Source: an uncultured Fusobacterium sp. | GTDB taxonomy: Bacteria; Fusobacteriota; Fusobacteriia; Fusobacteriales; Fusobacteriaceae | Assembly (NCBI GenBank): GCA_900543175.1 | Contig: UQQO01000136.1 | Coordinates: forward strand, 1-5,568 | Length of the DNA: 5,568 bases | Reading direction: 5' to 3' | In this document: one piece after another, positions 1 through 5,568 of the stretch | Layout of the letters: every line of letters begins with the position of its first letter | Numbering within the stretch: position 1 is the stretch's first letter | Notes under the pieces: generated by a model | Told to the model about the DNA's origin: nothing | What the model saw: only the letters and a program-made list of their open reading frames with translations | Databases searched by the model: none | Translations under genes and position numbers: made by a program

Positions 1-40
1 GCAACTTGCCTTGCTTGGGCGCTGTGGCGTTGTGCACTTC
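1..40. other. GC-rich block of foreign composition at the window edge
   Basis: Bases 1-40 hold 24 G or C (60%), while the next 40 hold only 5 (12.5%). The block contains a short direct repeat, CTTGC-CTTGC at 5-14. Read on the minus strand it keeps the regulator frame open and encodes a repetitive basic string (SAQRHSAQARQV). It could be the end of a dispersed repeat or small inserted element, or a chimeric or assembly-edge sequence. The part outside the window would be needed to tell. I do not recognise it as the terminus of a known insertion sequence. Confidence 0.45.
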
Positions 41-158
41 TTATATTTTTTTCAAAATCTTCTTTAGAATAGTTAAAAAATTTTAATATATTAATTATCT
101 CATCCTTTTTAAGATTATAAAAAATTGGTAGTTTCATTAAAAAATCTATATTCTCCAT
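1..158 (-). CDS. Probable Crp/Fnr-family regulator, N-terminal fragment (HcpR candidate)
   Basis: A reading frame runs from ATG at 158-156 to the left edge with no stop (52 complete codons). The ATG has a strong ribosome binding site, AAGGAG at 168-163, about 4-5 bases upstream. The product begins MENIDFLMKLPIFYN, then LKKDEIINILKFFNYSKEDF. This resembles the start of Crp/Fnr cyclic-nucleotide-type sensor domains (a leucine-rich helix followed by a 'P-[IL]-F-x-x-L-x-x-x-E-I' segment). The gene is divergent from hcp, where anaerobes often carry HcpR, a Crp/Fnr regulator that responds to nitrosative stress. That position is the main support for the call. From about codon 39 the sequence changes to a basic, Ser-Ala-Gln-rich stretch encoded by GC-rich DNA, just where the beta-roll should begin, so the gene may be broken here. 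The DNA-binding domain is outside the window, so the family call rests on about 38 residues and on context. Confidence 0.55.
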   Translation of the reverse strand, partial: MENIDFLMKLPIFYNLKKDEIINILKFFNYSKEDFEKNIRSAQRHSAQARQV

Positions 159-181
159 TTTACTCCTTTCATATATTTTAT

Positions 182-187
182 ATTATA
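182..187 (-). promoter_or_regulatory. Predicted -10 box of the Crp-like regulator gene
   Basis: The minus strand reads TATAAT from 187 to 182, which places transcription start near 175 and leaves a 5' leader of about 17 bases containing the AAGGAG site. A possible -35 box, TTGCAT at 212-207, lies 19 bp upstream and overlaps the palindrome at 200-213. A protein bound there should block this promoter, which would fit autorepression. Prediction from sequence only. Confidence 0.45.
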
Positions 188-199
188 TCATAAATATCA

Positions 200-213
200 G
201 TTGCTTATGCAAC
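200..213. promoter_or_regulatory. Palindromic operator GTTGC-N4-GCAAC, Crp/Fnr-type geometry
   Basis: The sequence GTTGC TTAT GCAAC is a perfect 5-4-5 inverted repeat, the same half-site length and spacing as the FNR consensus TTGAT-N4-ATCAA, but with GC in place of AT at the inner positions. Its centre (206.5) lies 41.5 bp upstream of the start predicted from the hcp -10 box, the classic position for class II activation by Crp/Fnr proteins. On the other strand it overlaps the predicted -35 of the divergent regulator. The likely ligand is the protein encoded at 1-158. The palindrome is seen directly; its function is inferred. Confidence 0.55.
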
Positions 214-241
214 ATAAAATAAGATAAAAATACTCTATAAT
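213..241 (+). promoter_or_regulatory. Predicted hcp promoter (weak -35, consensus -10)
   Basis: A perfect TATAAT lies at 236-241. The hexamer 17 bp upstream, CATAAA at 213-218, is a poor -35, as expected for a promoter that needs an activator. Predicted transcription start is near 248, giving a leader of about 24 bases with GGAGGT at 261-266, five bases before the hcp ATG. Confidence 0.55.
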
Positions 242-271
242 ACAAATACAAAATGATTATGGAGGTAAAAA

Positions 272-1897
272 ATGGAAAATAAAATGTTTTGCTATCAATG
301 TCAAGAAACAGCAGGTTGCACAGGATGTAAAATGGTAGGAGTATGTGGTAAGACTCCTGATGTAGCATATTTACAAGATCTTTTAATATATATAACTAAA
401 GGGATATCAGAAATTTTAGTGAGATTGAGAGAGGAAGGAAAAGAGGAATTAAAGGAAGTTGATATTTTAGTAATAGAAAATCTTTTCACAACAATAACAA
501 ATGTTAATTTTAATAATGAAGATTTAAAAGATAAAATAGAAAAATCATTAAAAGTGAAAGAAAATCTTTTAAATAGATTAGAAAATAAAGAAGAGTTATC
601 AAAGGCTGCTTTAATCTCTATTAAGAGGGAAGAATTTTTAGTAAAAGTAGAAGAGGCAGGGATATTATTTGAAAAAGATGAGGATAAAAGAAGTTTAAAA
701 GAGATGATAATATATGGTTTAAAAGGATTAGCTGCTTATCTTAAACATGGGGCAGTTTTAAAGGAGATAGATGATAACATAAATCTGTTTATAGAAAAAG
801 CTCTAGCAGAAACATTAAAACAAGATATAACAGTTGAAGAATTAATAGCTCTTGTTTTAGAAGTAGGAAAATATGGGGTAGCAGGCATGGAGCTTTTAGA
901 TAGAGCAAATACTAAAAACTATGGAGATCCTGAGATTACAAAGGTTAATATAGGAGTTGGAAAAAATCCTGGAATACTTATATCAGGACATGATTTAAAA
1001 GATTTAGAGATGTTACTAGAACAAACACAGGGAACAGGAGTAGATGTATATACTCACTCAGAGATGTTACCAGCTCATTATTATCCAAAATTTAAAAAAT
1101 ATAGTAATTTTATAGGAAATTATGGAAATGCTTGGTGGAAACAGCAAGAGGAGTTTGAAAGTTTTAATGGACCGATTATAATGACAACAAATTGTATAGT
1201 TCCCCCTAAAGAATCATATAAAAATAGAATTTTTACAACAGGGCTTGTATCTTTCGAAGGTTGTAAACATATTGATGGAGAGGTAAAAGATTTCTCAGAA
1301 GTAATAGAAATGGCTAAGAGAACTCTACCACCAAAAGAGATTGAAACAGGAGAGATAATAGGGGGATTTGCTCATAATCAAGTTTTTCAATTAGCAGATA
1401 AAATAGTGGAAGCTATAAAAAATGGAGATATTAAAAGATTTGTTGTTATGGGTGGATGTGATGGAAGAAGCAAGAAAAGAGAGTACTATACAGAGTTTGC
1501 TAAAAACCTTCCAAAAGACACAGTTATACTTACAGCAGGTTGTGCAAAGTATAGATATAATAAATTAGATTTAGGAATGATCAATGGCATTCCAAGAGTT
1601 TTAGATGCAGGGCAATGTAATGATTCTTACTCTCTAGCTTTAATAGCTTTAAAATTAAAAGAGGTATTTAATTTAGATGATATAAATAAGCTTCCAATAA
1701 TTTATAATATATCTTGGTATGAGCAAAAAGCAGTAATTGTATTATTAAGTTTACTTTATTTAGGAGTAAAAAATATTCATCTAGGTCCTACTTTACCAGG
1801 CTTCTTATCTCCAAATGTAGCTAAGGTTTTAATTGAAAACTTTAATATTGGTGGGATAGGAGAGGTAGAGGAAGATTTAGAAAGATTTTTTAAATAA
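272..1897 (+). CDS. hcp: Hybrid cluster protein (hydroxylamine reductase / NO reductase), class I
   Basis: Cytoplasmic iron-sulfur protein of 541 residues, the usual length for class I Hcp of strict anaerobes. The family reduces hydroxylamine to ammonia in vitro and reduces nitric oxide to nitrous oxide during nitrosative stress. The N-terminal cysteine motif is C7-x2-C10-x8-C19-x5-C25, the spacing for the [4Fe-4S] cluster of the Desulfovibrio-type enzyme, with one extra cysteine at C16. The eight ligands of the hybrid cluster are all present with the spacing of the D. vulgaris protein: H240 (in SGHDL), E264 (HSEMLPAH), C308 (TTNC), C396 (GGCDGRS, the persulfide position), C424 (AGCAKYRYN), C449 (GQCNDS), E484 and K486 (WYEQK). 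GGAGGT five bases upstream fixes the ATG. The gene is monocistronic, with its own promoter and a terminator 7 bases after the stop. No NADH-dependent partner reductase (Hcr) is adjacent, as is usual for class I. Regulation is probably by the divergent Crp-like protein. Confidence 0.97.
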   Translation: MENKMFCYQCQETAGCTGCKMVGVCGKTPDVAYLQDLLIYITKGISEILVRLREEGKEELKEVDILVIENLFTTITNVNFNNEDLKDKIEKSLKVKENLLNRLENKEELSKAALISIKREEFLVKVEEAGILFEKDEDKRSLKEMIIYGLKGLAAYLKHGAVLKEIDDNINLFIEKALAETLKQDITVEELIALVLEVGKYGVAGMELLDRANTKNYGDPEITKVNIGVGKNPGILISGHDLKDLEMLLEQTQGTGVDVYTHSEMLPAHYYPKFKKYSNFIGNYGNAWWKQQEEFESFNGPIIMTTNCIVPPKESYKNRIFTTGLVSFEGCKHIDGEVKDFSEVIEMAKRTLPPKEIETGEIIGGFAHNQVFQLADKIVEAIKNGDIKRFVVMGGCDGRSKKREYYTEFAKNLPKDTVILTAGCAKYRYNKLDLGMINGIPRVLDAGQCNDSYSLALIALKLKEVFNLDDINKLPIIYNISWYEQKAVIVLLSLLYLGVKNIHLGPTLPGFLSPNVAKVLIENFNIGGIGEVEEDLERFFK

Positions 1898-1903
1898 AAT
1901 TAT

Positions 1904-1940
1904 AAAAGCAGCTTCTCAATAATTTTAAGAGGCTGCTTTT
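1904..1940. terminator. Bidirectional terminator between hcp and hydE
   Basis: An inverted repeat pairs 1904-1916 with 1928-1940 (13 pairs, one of them G-U; core GCAGC/GCTGC) around an 11-base loop. On the plus strand the stem ends in TTTT followed by GTTTT, so it ends hcp transcripts. On the minus strand it ends in TTTT followed by ATAATTTTA, so it can also end the hydE unit, whose stop codon (1946-1944) lies just before it. Confidence 0.85.
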
Positions 1941-1943
1941 GTT

Positions 1944-3029
1944 TTAAGAATTTTTTCTTTTAAAGTAAGGAGAATCTCCCCACTCTCCATATACTATCTC
2001 ATCTCCAACACTTTTTACCTTTTCATCTAGTAAGGCTTTTGCTCTTTCTACACTATCATCAATTCCTGGTTTATTATCATAAAGTAGATATTTACCTTTA
2101 TAATCTTGTAGTGTTGCAGTAGGCATTAAAATATTTGCTCCAGCTAAAAGTCCCTTCTCTCTACCTAGGGGATCAAGACCTTGTAGAGCAGTAGTGGCCG
2201 CTATATTTACATCTTTCAAGAAAATTCTTGTAATAGCAATCATTTTCAGTCCTAACTCCACTCTTTTTTCAGTAGTAGGCACTATATTTTCCCACTCTTG
2301 TCCCAATGGAGTATCTTTATGTAAAATATATGGTCCCATACCTATCATATCAATTTTCATATCTTTGTAAAAAAGAATATCGTTTACTAAATCTTCCTCA
2401 GTTTGATTTGGCATACCAATCATAACTCCAGTTCCCACTTGATACCCAATATCTCTTAAAAACTCTAAGCATCTTTTTCTAACTTGAAATTCATGTTTTT
2501 TATCTTGAGGATGAATATGTTTAAATATATTTTCATTGGTACTTTCAATTCTTAAAAGGTATCTGTGAGCTCCTGCATCAAACCATCTTTTATATGTTTC
2601 ATAAGATTGTTCACCTAAAGAGAGGGTAATTCCCAATTTTCCATTAGATAGTTTTTTTATCTTTCTAATTATATCTTCTATAAAATCTACAAACTCGCTA
2701 TCCTGTCTCTCTCCAGATTGAAGAGCAATAGAACCATAGTTATTATCATATATCCATTTTACAGCTTGCATAATCTCATCTTTATTCATTGAAAATCTTT
2801 CAACCTTATGATTCTCTCTTCTTATTCCACAATATCTGCAATTTTTAATACAAACATTGCTTATTTCAATAAGTCCTCTATAATAAACTTTTCTTCCTAC
2901 ATATTTTGCTTTGACTTCATAAGCCTTTTTAAAAAGCAGATCTAAATCAGTAGGATTATCTATCTTCATAAGAGTTACCAAATCTTCTTTAGTAAGCTCA
3001 TTTTTTTCTAAAATATCTTTTATGTTCAT
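1944..3029 (-). CDS. hydE: [FeFe] hydrogenase H-cluster radical SAM maturase HydE
   Basis: Radical S-adenosylmethionine enzyme of 361 residues, acting in the cytoplasm in assembly of the H-cluster of [FeFe] hydrogenase with HydG and the scaffold HydF. The radical SAM motif C60-x3-C64-x2-C67 sits in 'RGLIEISNVC' followed by 'IKNCRYCGIRRENHK', close to the Thermotoga maritima HydE sequence as I recall it. Other family segments are LQSGERQ (103-109), ITLSLGEQS (134-142), RYLLRIEST (156-164), GTGVMIGMPNQT (199-210), GMGPYILHKDTPL (230-242) and AATTALQG (277-284). The only other cysteine is C187, so the optional C-terminal second cluster of T. maritima HydE is missing, as in many homologues. AAGGAG at 3040-3035 lies five bases before the ATG. 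It follows the M15 lipoprotein gene by 13 bp and is probably co-transcribed. The closest alternative, PylB (methylornithine synthase), is less likely given these motifs and the absence of pyl genes. Confidence 0.93.
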   Translation of the reverse strand: MNIKDILEKNELTKEDLVTLMKIDNPTDLDLLFKKAYEVKAKYVGRKVYYRGLIEISNVCIKNCRYCGIRRENHKVERFSMNKDEIMQAVKWIYDNNYGSIALQSGERQDSEFVDFIEDIIRKIKKLSNGKLGITLSLGEQSYETYKRWFDAGAHRYLLRIESTNENIFKHIHPQDKKHEFQVRKRCLEFLRDIGYQVGTGVMIGMPNQTEEDLVNDILFYKDMKIDMIGMGPYILHKDTPLGQEWENIVPTTEKRVELGLKMIAITRIFLKDVNIAATTALQGLDPLGREKGLLAGANILMPTATLQDYKGKYLLYDNKPGIDDSVERAKALLDEKVKSVGDEIVYGEWGDSPYFKRKNS

Positions 3030-3042
3030 TTTTGCTCCTTTT

Positions 3043-3531
3043 CTATTTCCAGAACACTTGACGTCTCTCTTTTTTCATATTTTTTTTAAAACCTATATGC
3101 AAATGTCCTTTTTTAGGGTAATATATTAATTGATCAAATTTCATATTAGATTTTACTACTTTTTGGAACTCCTTATATTGAGATCCTTTCTTTAATAGTA
3201 CATCTACAGCTAGTCCAGAACTGTGAGCAGAAGTTCGAGAGCCACCAACTTTTCTATTTACTTTTCCACTTCTGTACCAGCTGGTTACAATTAAAGGGCG
3301 ACCAAGTAATCTTCTAAGCTGGTCCAATCTAACAGCAGTATATTTTATATTTGCTGCCTGTTGTTTAGTAGGGGTATTGTCAATCTTATATTTTTTAGCA
3401 ATATCACTGTGAACAGCCTCACCCATAGTAAAATATCTTGAAATTTTTTCATTTTTTCTAATGGTAGCTTTTGAAAACATGCAACCAGATAAAAGTATAG
3501 TAAGTGATAAAAAAATAATTATCTTTTTCAA
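3043..3531 (-). CDS. M15-type (D-Ala-D-Ala carboxypeptidase-like) peptidase lipoprotein
   Basis: Predicted 162-residue envelope lipoprotein with a zinc peptidase domain like those of small M15 murein peptidases. I place the start at TTG 3531-3529: AAGGGGG (3544-3538) lies six bases upstream, and this start gives a textbook lipoprotein signal, MKKIIIFLSLTILLSGC, with lipobox L14-S-G-C17. An ATG 15 codons further upstream (3576) lacks this logic and puts non-signal residues in front. The catalytic domain shows SWYRSGKVNRKVGG (84-97), SAHSSGLAVD with putative zinc ligands H103 and D110, FDQLIYYP (132-139), and HLHIGF with H145 as probable third ligand. It probably cleaves or binds peptidoglycan stem peptides after anchoring to a membrane; M at +2 does not suggest inner-membrane retention by the enterobacterial rule. 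It is first of a pair with hydE, with no obvious functional link. Substrate is unknown. A phage endolysin origin is possible but no other phage gene is present. Confidence 0.85.
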   Translation of the reverse strand: MKKIIIFLSLTILLSGCMFSKATIRKNEKISRYFTMGEAVHSDIAKKYKIDNTPTKQQAANIKYTAVRLDQLRRLLGRPLIVTSWYRSGKVNRKVGGSRTSAHSSGLAVDVLLKKGSQYKEFQKVVKSNMKFDQLIYYPKKGHLHIGFKKNMKKERRQVFWK

Positions 3532-3577
3532 AATCTGCCCCCTTAATAAAATAATATAATTGAAAGGAAGTGACAAT
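3532..3577. promoter_or_regulatory. 46-bp divergent control region
   Basis: The starts of the M15 lipoprotein (3531, minus) and the DMT transporter (3578, plus) are only 46 bp apart and their ribosome binding sites lie inside the gap (3544-3538 minus, 3565-3570 plus). The centre is A/T only and holds a plus-strand TATAAT at 3555-3560, but this is too close to the transporter's binding site to be a confident -10. A TAAAAT at 3547-3552 is an alternative. Promoters for both genes must overlap each other or extend into the opposite gene. No operator palindrome is visible. Confidence 0.3.
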
Positions 3578-4426
3578 ATGTCAAATAAAACAAAAGCAGT
3601 TTTCTGTATGTTGATTTCTGCCTTGGGGTTTACCTTTATGAGTGTAACTGTAAAATATGTAACAGGAATACCGTTATTTGAAAAGGTATTCTTTAGAAAT
3701 TTAATTAGTTTAGGTGTAGCATTTTTTATGTTGAAGAAATCCTCTGCTCCTATGTTTGGAAGAAGAGAAAATCAACTTGCTCTACTAGCTCGTTCAAGTT
3801 TTGGTTTAGCAGGAGTTGTATTAAATTTCTATGCTATAGCAAACTTAACTTTAGCAGATTCAAGTATGTTGGGAAAATTATCTCCTATATTTGTAACTAT
3901 TATGGCATGTATCTTCTTAAAAGAGAAGATTGATAGTAAACAAATTTTAAGTATTATAGTTACATTTCTAGGAGCATTATTAGTAATAAAACCTGAATTT
4001 TCCCTTGAGATGCTACCAAGCTTAGCAGGAATTTTATCTGCTGCTGCTTCAGGAGTTGCCTATACTCTTCTTAGATATCTGAAGGATAAAGAGAGCCCAG
4101 ATACAATAATATTTTACTTCTCATTGATCTCTGTGGTTTTTACAGCTCCCTTTGCATTGGCAGAGTATGTGCAACCTACATTTATACAGTTAGGTTTATT
4201 ATTAGCTACTGGAGTTTTTGCATCAGTAGGACAATTTGGTATCACATATGCCTATAAATATGCTAAAGCAACAGAGGTATCTATCTACAATTACTCAGCT
4301 ATTGTATTTGGTATAATTTTAGGATTTATCTTCTTTGGAGAGATACCAGATACTTTAAGCTTATTAGGTGGAGCAATAATTATAGCAGTTGCTTTCTATA
4401 TATTTAAACATAATCAAAAGAAATAA
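3578..4426 (+). CDS. DMT-superfamily EamA-type membrane transporter
   Basis: Integral membrane protein of 282 residues in the drug/metabolite transporter superfamily. About ten hydrophobic segments can be seen, near residues 7-27, 38-52, 68-88, 97-114, 122-138, 148-165, 177-195, 204-224, 238-254 and 260-276. They form the two five-helix EamA repeats typical of the family; each half ends in a matching pattern, IFLKEKID...LGALLVI in the first and IFFGEIPD...GGAIIIAV in the second. Family members export or import small metabolites such as amino acids or nucleotide-sugar-like compounds. The substrate cannot be read from the sequence. I use ATG 3578 because AGGAAG (3565-3570) lies seven bases upstream; a TTG at 3560 in the same frame would precede that site and is unlikely. 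The gene is transcribed alone and its stop directly abuts the stop of the converging Nudix gene. Substrate assignment is open; the family call is firm. Confidence 0.9.
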   Translation: MSNKTKAVFCMLISALGFTFMSVTVKYVTGIPLFEKVFFRNLISLGVAFFMLKKSSAPMFGRRENQLALLARSSFGLAGVVLNFYAIANLTLADSSMLGKLSPIFVTIMACIFLKEKIDSKQILSIIVTFLGALLVIKPEFSLEMLPSLAGILSAAASGVAYTLLRYLKDKESPDTIIFYFSLISVVFTAPFALAEYVQPTFIQLGLLLATGVFASVGQFGITYAYKYAKATEVSIYNYSAIVFGIILGFIFFGEIPDTLSLLGGAIIIAVAFYIFKHNQKK

Positions 4427-4447
4427 TTATAAATTTCTTTTCTTTTT
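4416..4447. terminator. Weak hairpin across the abutting stop codons of the transporter and Nudix genes
   Basis: AAAAGAAAT (4416-4424) pairs with ATTTCTTTT (4433-4441), nine pairs with a single G-C, around an eight-base loop. On the plus strand it is followed by CTTTTT. It is built from coding sequence of both converging genes. The stem is AT-rich and weak, and the minus-strand tail is poor, so it may serve only the transporter transcript, if it works at all. Confidence 0.35.
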
Positions 4448-4948
4448 AGCATAATCAACTGCTAACATACTTTTAGCATCAAAAAGAGATGTGATATTCA
4501 GATCTTTTAAAGGTACTCTTTCAACTTCTAAAAACTCATCTTCATCTAAATGTTGATGAGTTTTTTTTAAGTTTTCAGCATAGAAAAGATAAAATTTTCC
4601 AGCAGTTATTCCTGGGCTACTATAAAATTCACAGATCTTCTCAATTTTTTCAGCTCTATAACCTGTTTCTTCTTCTAGCTCTCTAAGAGCAGCATCTTTA
4701 GGATCTTCTCCCTTTTCAAGAATACCAGCAGGAATCTCTGTTGTTACAAGTTGGACAGCAGGACGATACTGTTTTACTAATAAAGTTGTATCGTCGTCAA
4801 AAACAGCAATAATCCCTACTGCCTCTCTTTTAGAGGTAAAAGTCCACTCTACAACTTTATCATTGGGAAGTTGCAATTTTTCACTATATACAGCTATATG
4901 ATTATTTTTAAAAACCTCTTTTTTCTCTAAATGTTTATACTTGTTCAT
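4427..4948 (-). CDS. Nudix hydrolase, ADP-ribose pyrophosphatase type
   Basis: Cytoplasmic 173-residue Nudix hydrolase. The complete Nudix box runs from G75 to Y97: G75-x5-E81-x7-R89-E-L-x-E93-E94-x-G96, which supplies the Mg2+-binding glutamates. The lead-in EIPAG (71-75) and the SSPG with proline at 112, 16 residues after G96, are marks of the ADP-ribose pyrophosphatase (NudF-like) subgroup, which splits ADP-ribose into AMP and ribose 5-phosphate. LVKQYRPA (57-64) is also typical. The length fits the family. The ATG overlaps the stop of the upstream RNA methyltransferase gene by one base (TAATG at 4950-4946), so translation is probably coupled; a GGGGGC at 4963-4958 about nine bases upstream is the only binding-site candidate. 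Its 3' end abuts the transporter gene with no spacer. Exact substrate preference is inferred from motifs only. Confidence 0.92.
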   Translation of the reverse strand: MNKYKHLEKKEVFKNNHIAVYSEKLQLPNDKVVEWTFTSKREAVGIIAVFDDDTTLLVKQYRPAVQLVTTEIPAGILEKGEDPKDAALRELEEETGYRAEKIEKICEFYSSPGITAGKFYLFYAENLKKTHQHLDEDEFLEVERVPLKDLNITSLFDAKSMLAVDYAKKKRNL

Positions 4949-5568
4949 TAATTTTTTGCCCCCAAAATCTCCCTAGTTTTATATAAAATAATTCCACAAG
5001 CCATAGCAACATTAAGTGATTCTGCTATTCCATAGATTGGAATTATAAGTTTTTCATCACTAACTTCTAAAAATCTTTGAGAAACTCCATTCCCTTCATT
5101 TCCAAAAATAATAGCATTTTTCTCACCTAAAGACATTTCAGTATACTCAATAGAAGTTTTATCTAGTGCAGTAACTTCCATTTTATACCCTTTTTCTTTT
5201 AAGAAAGATATTAACTCTTCCTCTTCTAAATAGATAATATTCATATTTAAAATAGATCCCATACTACTTCTTACAACTTTTTCATTCCAGCAATCTACAC
5301 TTCCTTTAGTTAGTAGAATATCTTTAAATCCTCCTGCATCAGCTACCCTTATAATAGTTCCTAGATTTCCTGGATCTCCTATCTTATCAAGTACAACTAT
5401 ATTATCATTTAAAATACTTAGATCTCCTTTTTTCATAGGATAAATTACAATTACCCCTTGTGAATTTTCTTGAGAGGTAAGTTGAGAGAAAATTTTATCA
5501 GAGACTTGAATTTTTCTACATTGAAATCTATTTATTTTCTTTTGAATTTCATCAGTTATAGTGTAATC
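4948..5568 (-). CDS. TrmH/SpoU-family RNA 2'-O-methyltransferase, 5' end outside the window
   Basis: SPOUT-class methyltransferase that would transfer a methyl group from S-adenosylmethionine to a ribose 2'-hydroxyl of rRNA or tRNA. The frame is open to the right edge: before the internal ATG at 5436 there are 44 further in-frame codons without a stop, including QLTSQENSQGVIVIYP, which matches the family's linker between the substrate-binding and catalytic domains. I therefore treat 5436 as internal and the gene as partial (206 residues seen of an expected 240-270). The three SPOUT motifs are present in residues counted from the window edge: motif 1 GDPGNLGTIIRVADAGG (64-80), motif 2 FGNEGNGVS (155-163), and motif 3 IPIYGIAESLNVAMACG (176-192), which form the knotted cofactor site. 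Its stop overlaps the start of the Nudix gene (TAATG). Which RNA position it modifies cannot be told; RlmB-like 23S rRNA enzymes and TsnR-like enzymes share these motifs. Confidence 0.93.
   Translation of the reverse strand, partial: DYTITDEIQKKINRFQCRKIQVSDKIFSQLTSQENSQGVIVIYPMKKGDLSILNDNIVVLDKIGDPGNLGTIIRVADAGGFKDILLTKGSVDCWNEKVVRSSMGSILNMNIIYLEEEELISFLKEKGYKMEVTALDKTSIEYTEMSLGEKNAIIFGNEGNGVSQRFLEVSDEKLIIPIYGIAESLNVAMACGIILYKTREILGAKN

Noticed and set aside
183..368. Minus-strand open frame of 61 codons across the hcp start and promoter region
   Set aside because: It overlaps the well supported start of hcp and its promoter, has no ribosome binding site, and its hydrophobic Tyr/Phe/Leu-rich product is what AT-rich DNA gives by chance.
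301..489. Minus-strand open frame of 62 codons inside hcp
   Set aside because: It lies wholly within a conserved gene on the opposite strand and shows no start signal or family resemblance.
1944..3029. PylB (3-methylornithine synthase) instead of HydE
   Set aside because: PylB is a close relative, but the GLIEISNVC, LQSGE and GMGPYILHKDTPL segments fit HydE better and no pyrrolysine genes are nearby.
3043..3531. Prophage remnant signalled by the M15 endolysin-like domain
   Set aside because: The protein has a lipoprotein signal, and no other phage gene, attachment site or composition change is seen around it.
3560..3577. TTG at 3560 as the start of the DMT transporter
   Set aside because: It would put the AGGAAG site inside the coding region and add six polar residues; the ATG at 3578 is correctly spaced from that site.
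1..5568. CRISPR array, tRNA or rRNA gene, insertion sequence, toxin-antitoxin or defence system
   Set aside because: No spaced direct repeats, cloverleaf-forming sequence, transposase or defence gene is visible; almost all bases are accounted for by ordinary metabolic and housekeeping genes.

Overview
The window is AT-rich DNA (roughly 30% GC by eye) with compact genes, strong AGGAG-type ribosome binding sites and heavy use of AGA and ATA codons. Together with an anaerobe-type hybrid cluster protein, an [FeFe]-hydrogenase maturase and a lipoprotein, this points to a strict anaerobe of the Fusobacterium type. A low-GC Clostridium-like firmicute is the main alternative. The genus call is an inference from composition and gene content.

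Layout from left to right. (1) 1-158, minus strand: the N-terminal fragment of a probable Crp/Fnr-family regulator. Its last ~13 codons lie in a 40-base block of about 60% GC that does not match the rest of the window. (2) 159-271: a divergent control region with a 14-bp palindrome (200-213) placed near -41.5 of a predicted hcp promoter. (3) 272-1897, plus: hcp, a complete class I hybrid cluster protein (hydroxylamine reductase / NO reductase) with all cluster ligands. (4) A shared bidirectional terminator, 1904-1940. (5) 1944-3029, minus: hydE, radical-SAM maturase of [FeFe] hydrogenase, preceded 13 bp upstream in the same transcription unit by an M15-type peptidase lipoprotein (3043-3531) that starts at TTG. 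(6) 3578-4426, plus: a ten-helix DMT/EamA transporter, divergent from the lipoprotein. (7) 4427-4948, minus: a Nudix hydrolase of the ADP-ribose pyrophosphatase type, coupled by a TAATG overlap to an upstream TrmH/SpoU-family RNA methyltransferase (4948 to beyond 5568). The methyltransferase continues off the right edge of the window.

How the genes may work together. The Crp-like gene and hcp look like a regulator-target pair for nitrosative stress (HcpR-Hcp logic), with one operator placed to activate hcp and repress the regulator. HydE serves fermentative hydrogen metabolism in the same kind of cell, but its partners HydF and HydG and the hydrogenase are not here. The methyltransferase and Nudix genes form a housekeeping pair.

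I found no convincing undescribed multi-gene system. The most unusual items are the GC-rich block that interrupts the regulator at the left edge and the geometry of the regulator/hcp operator.
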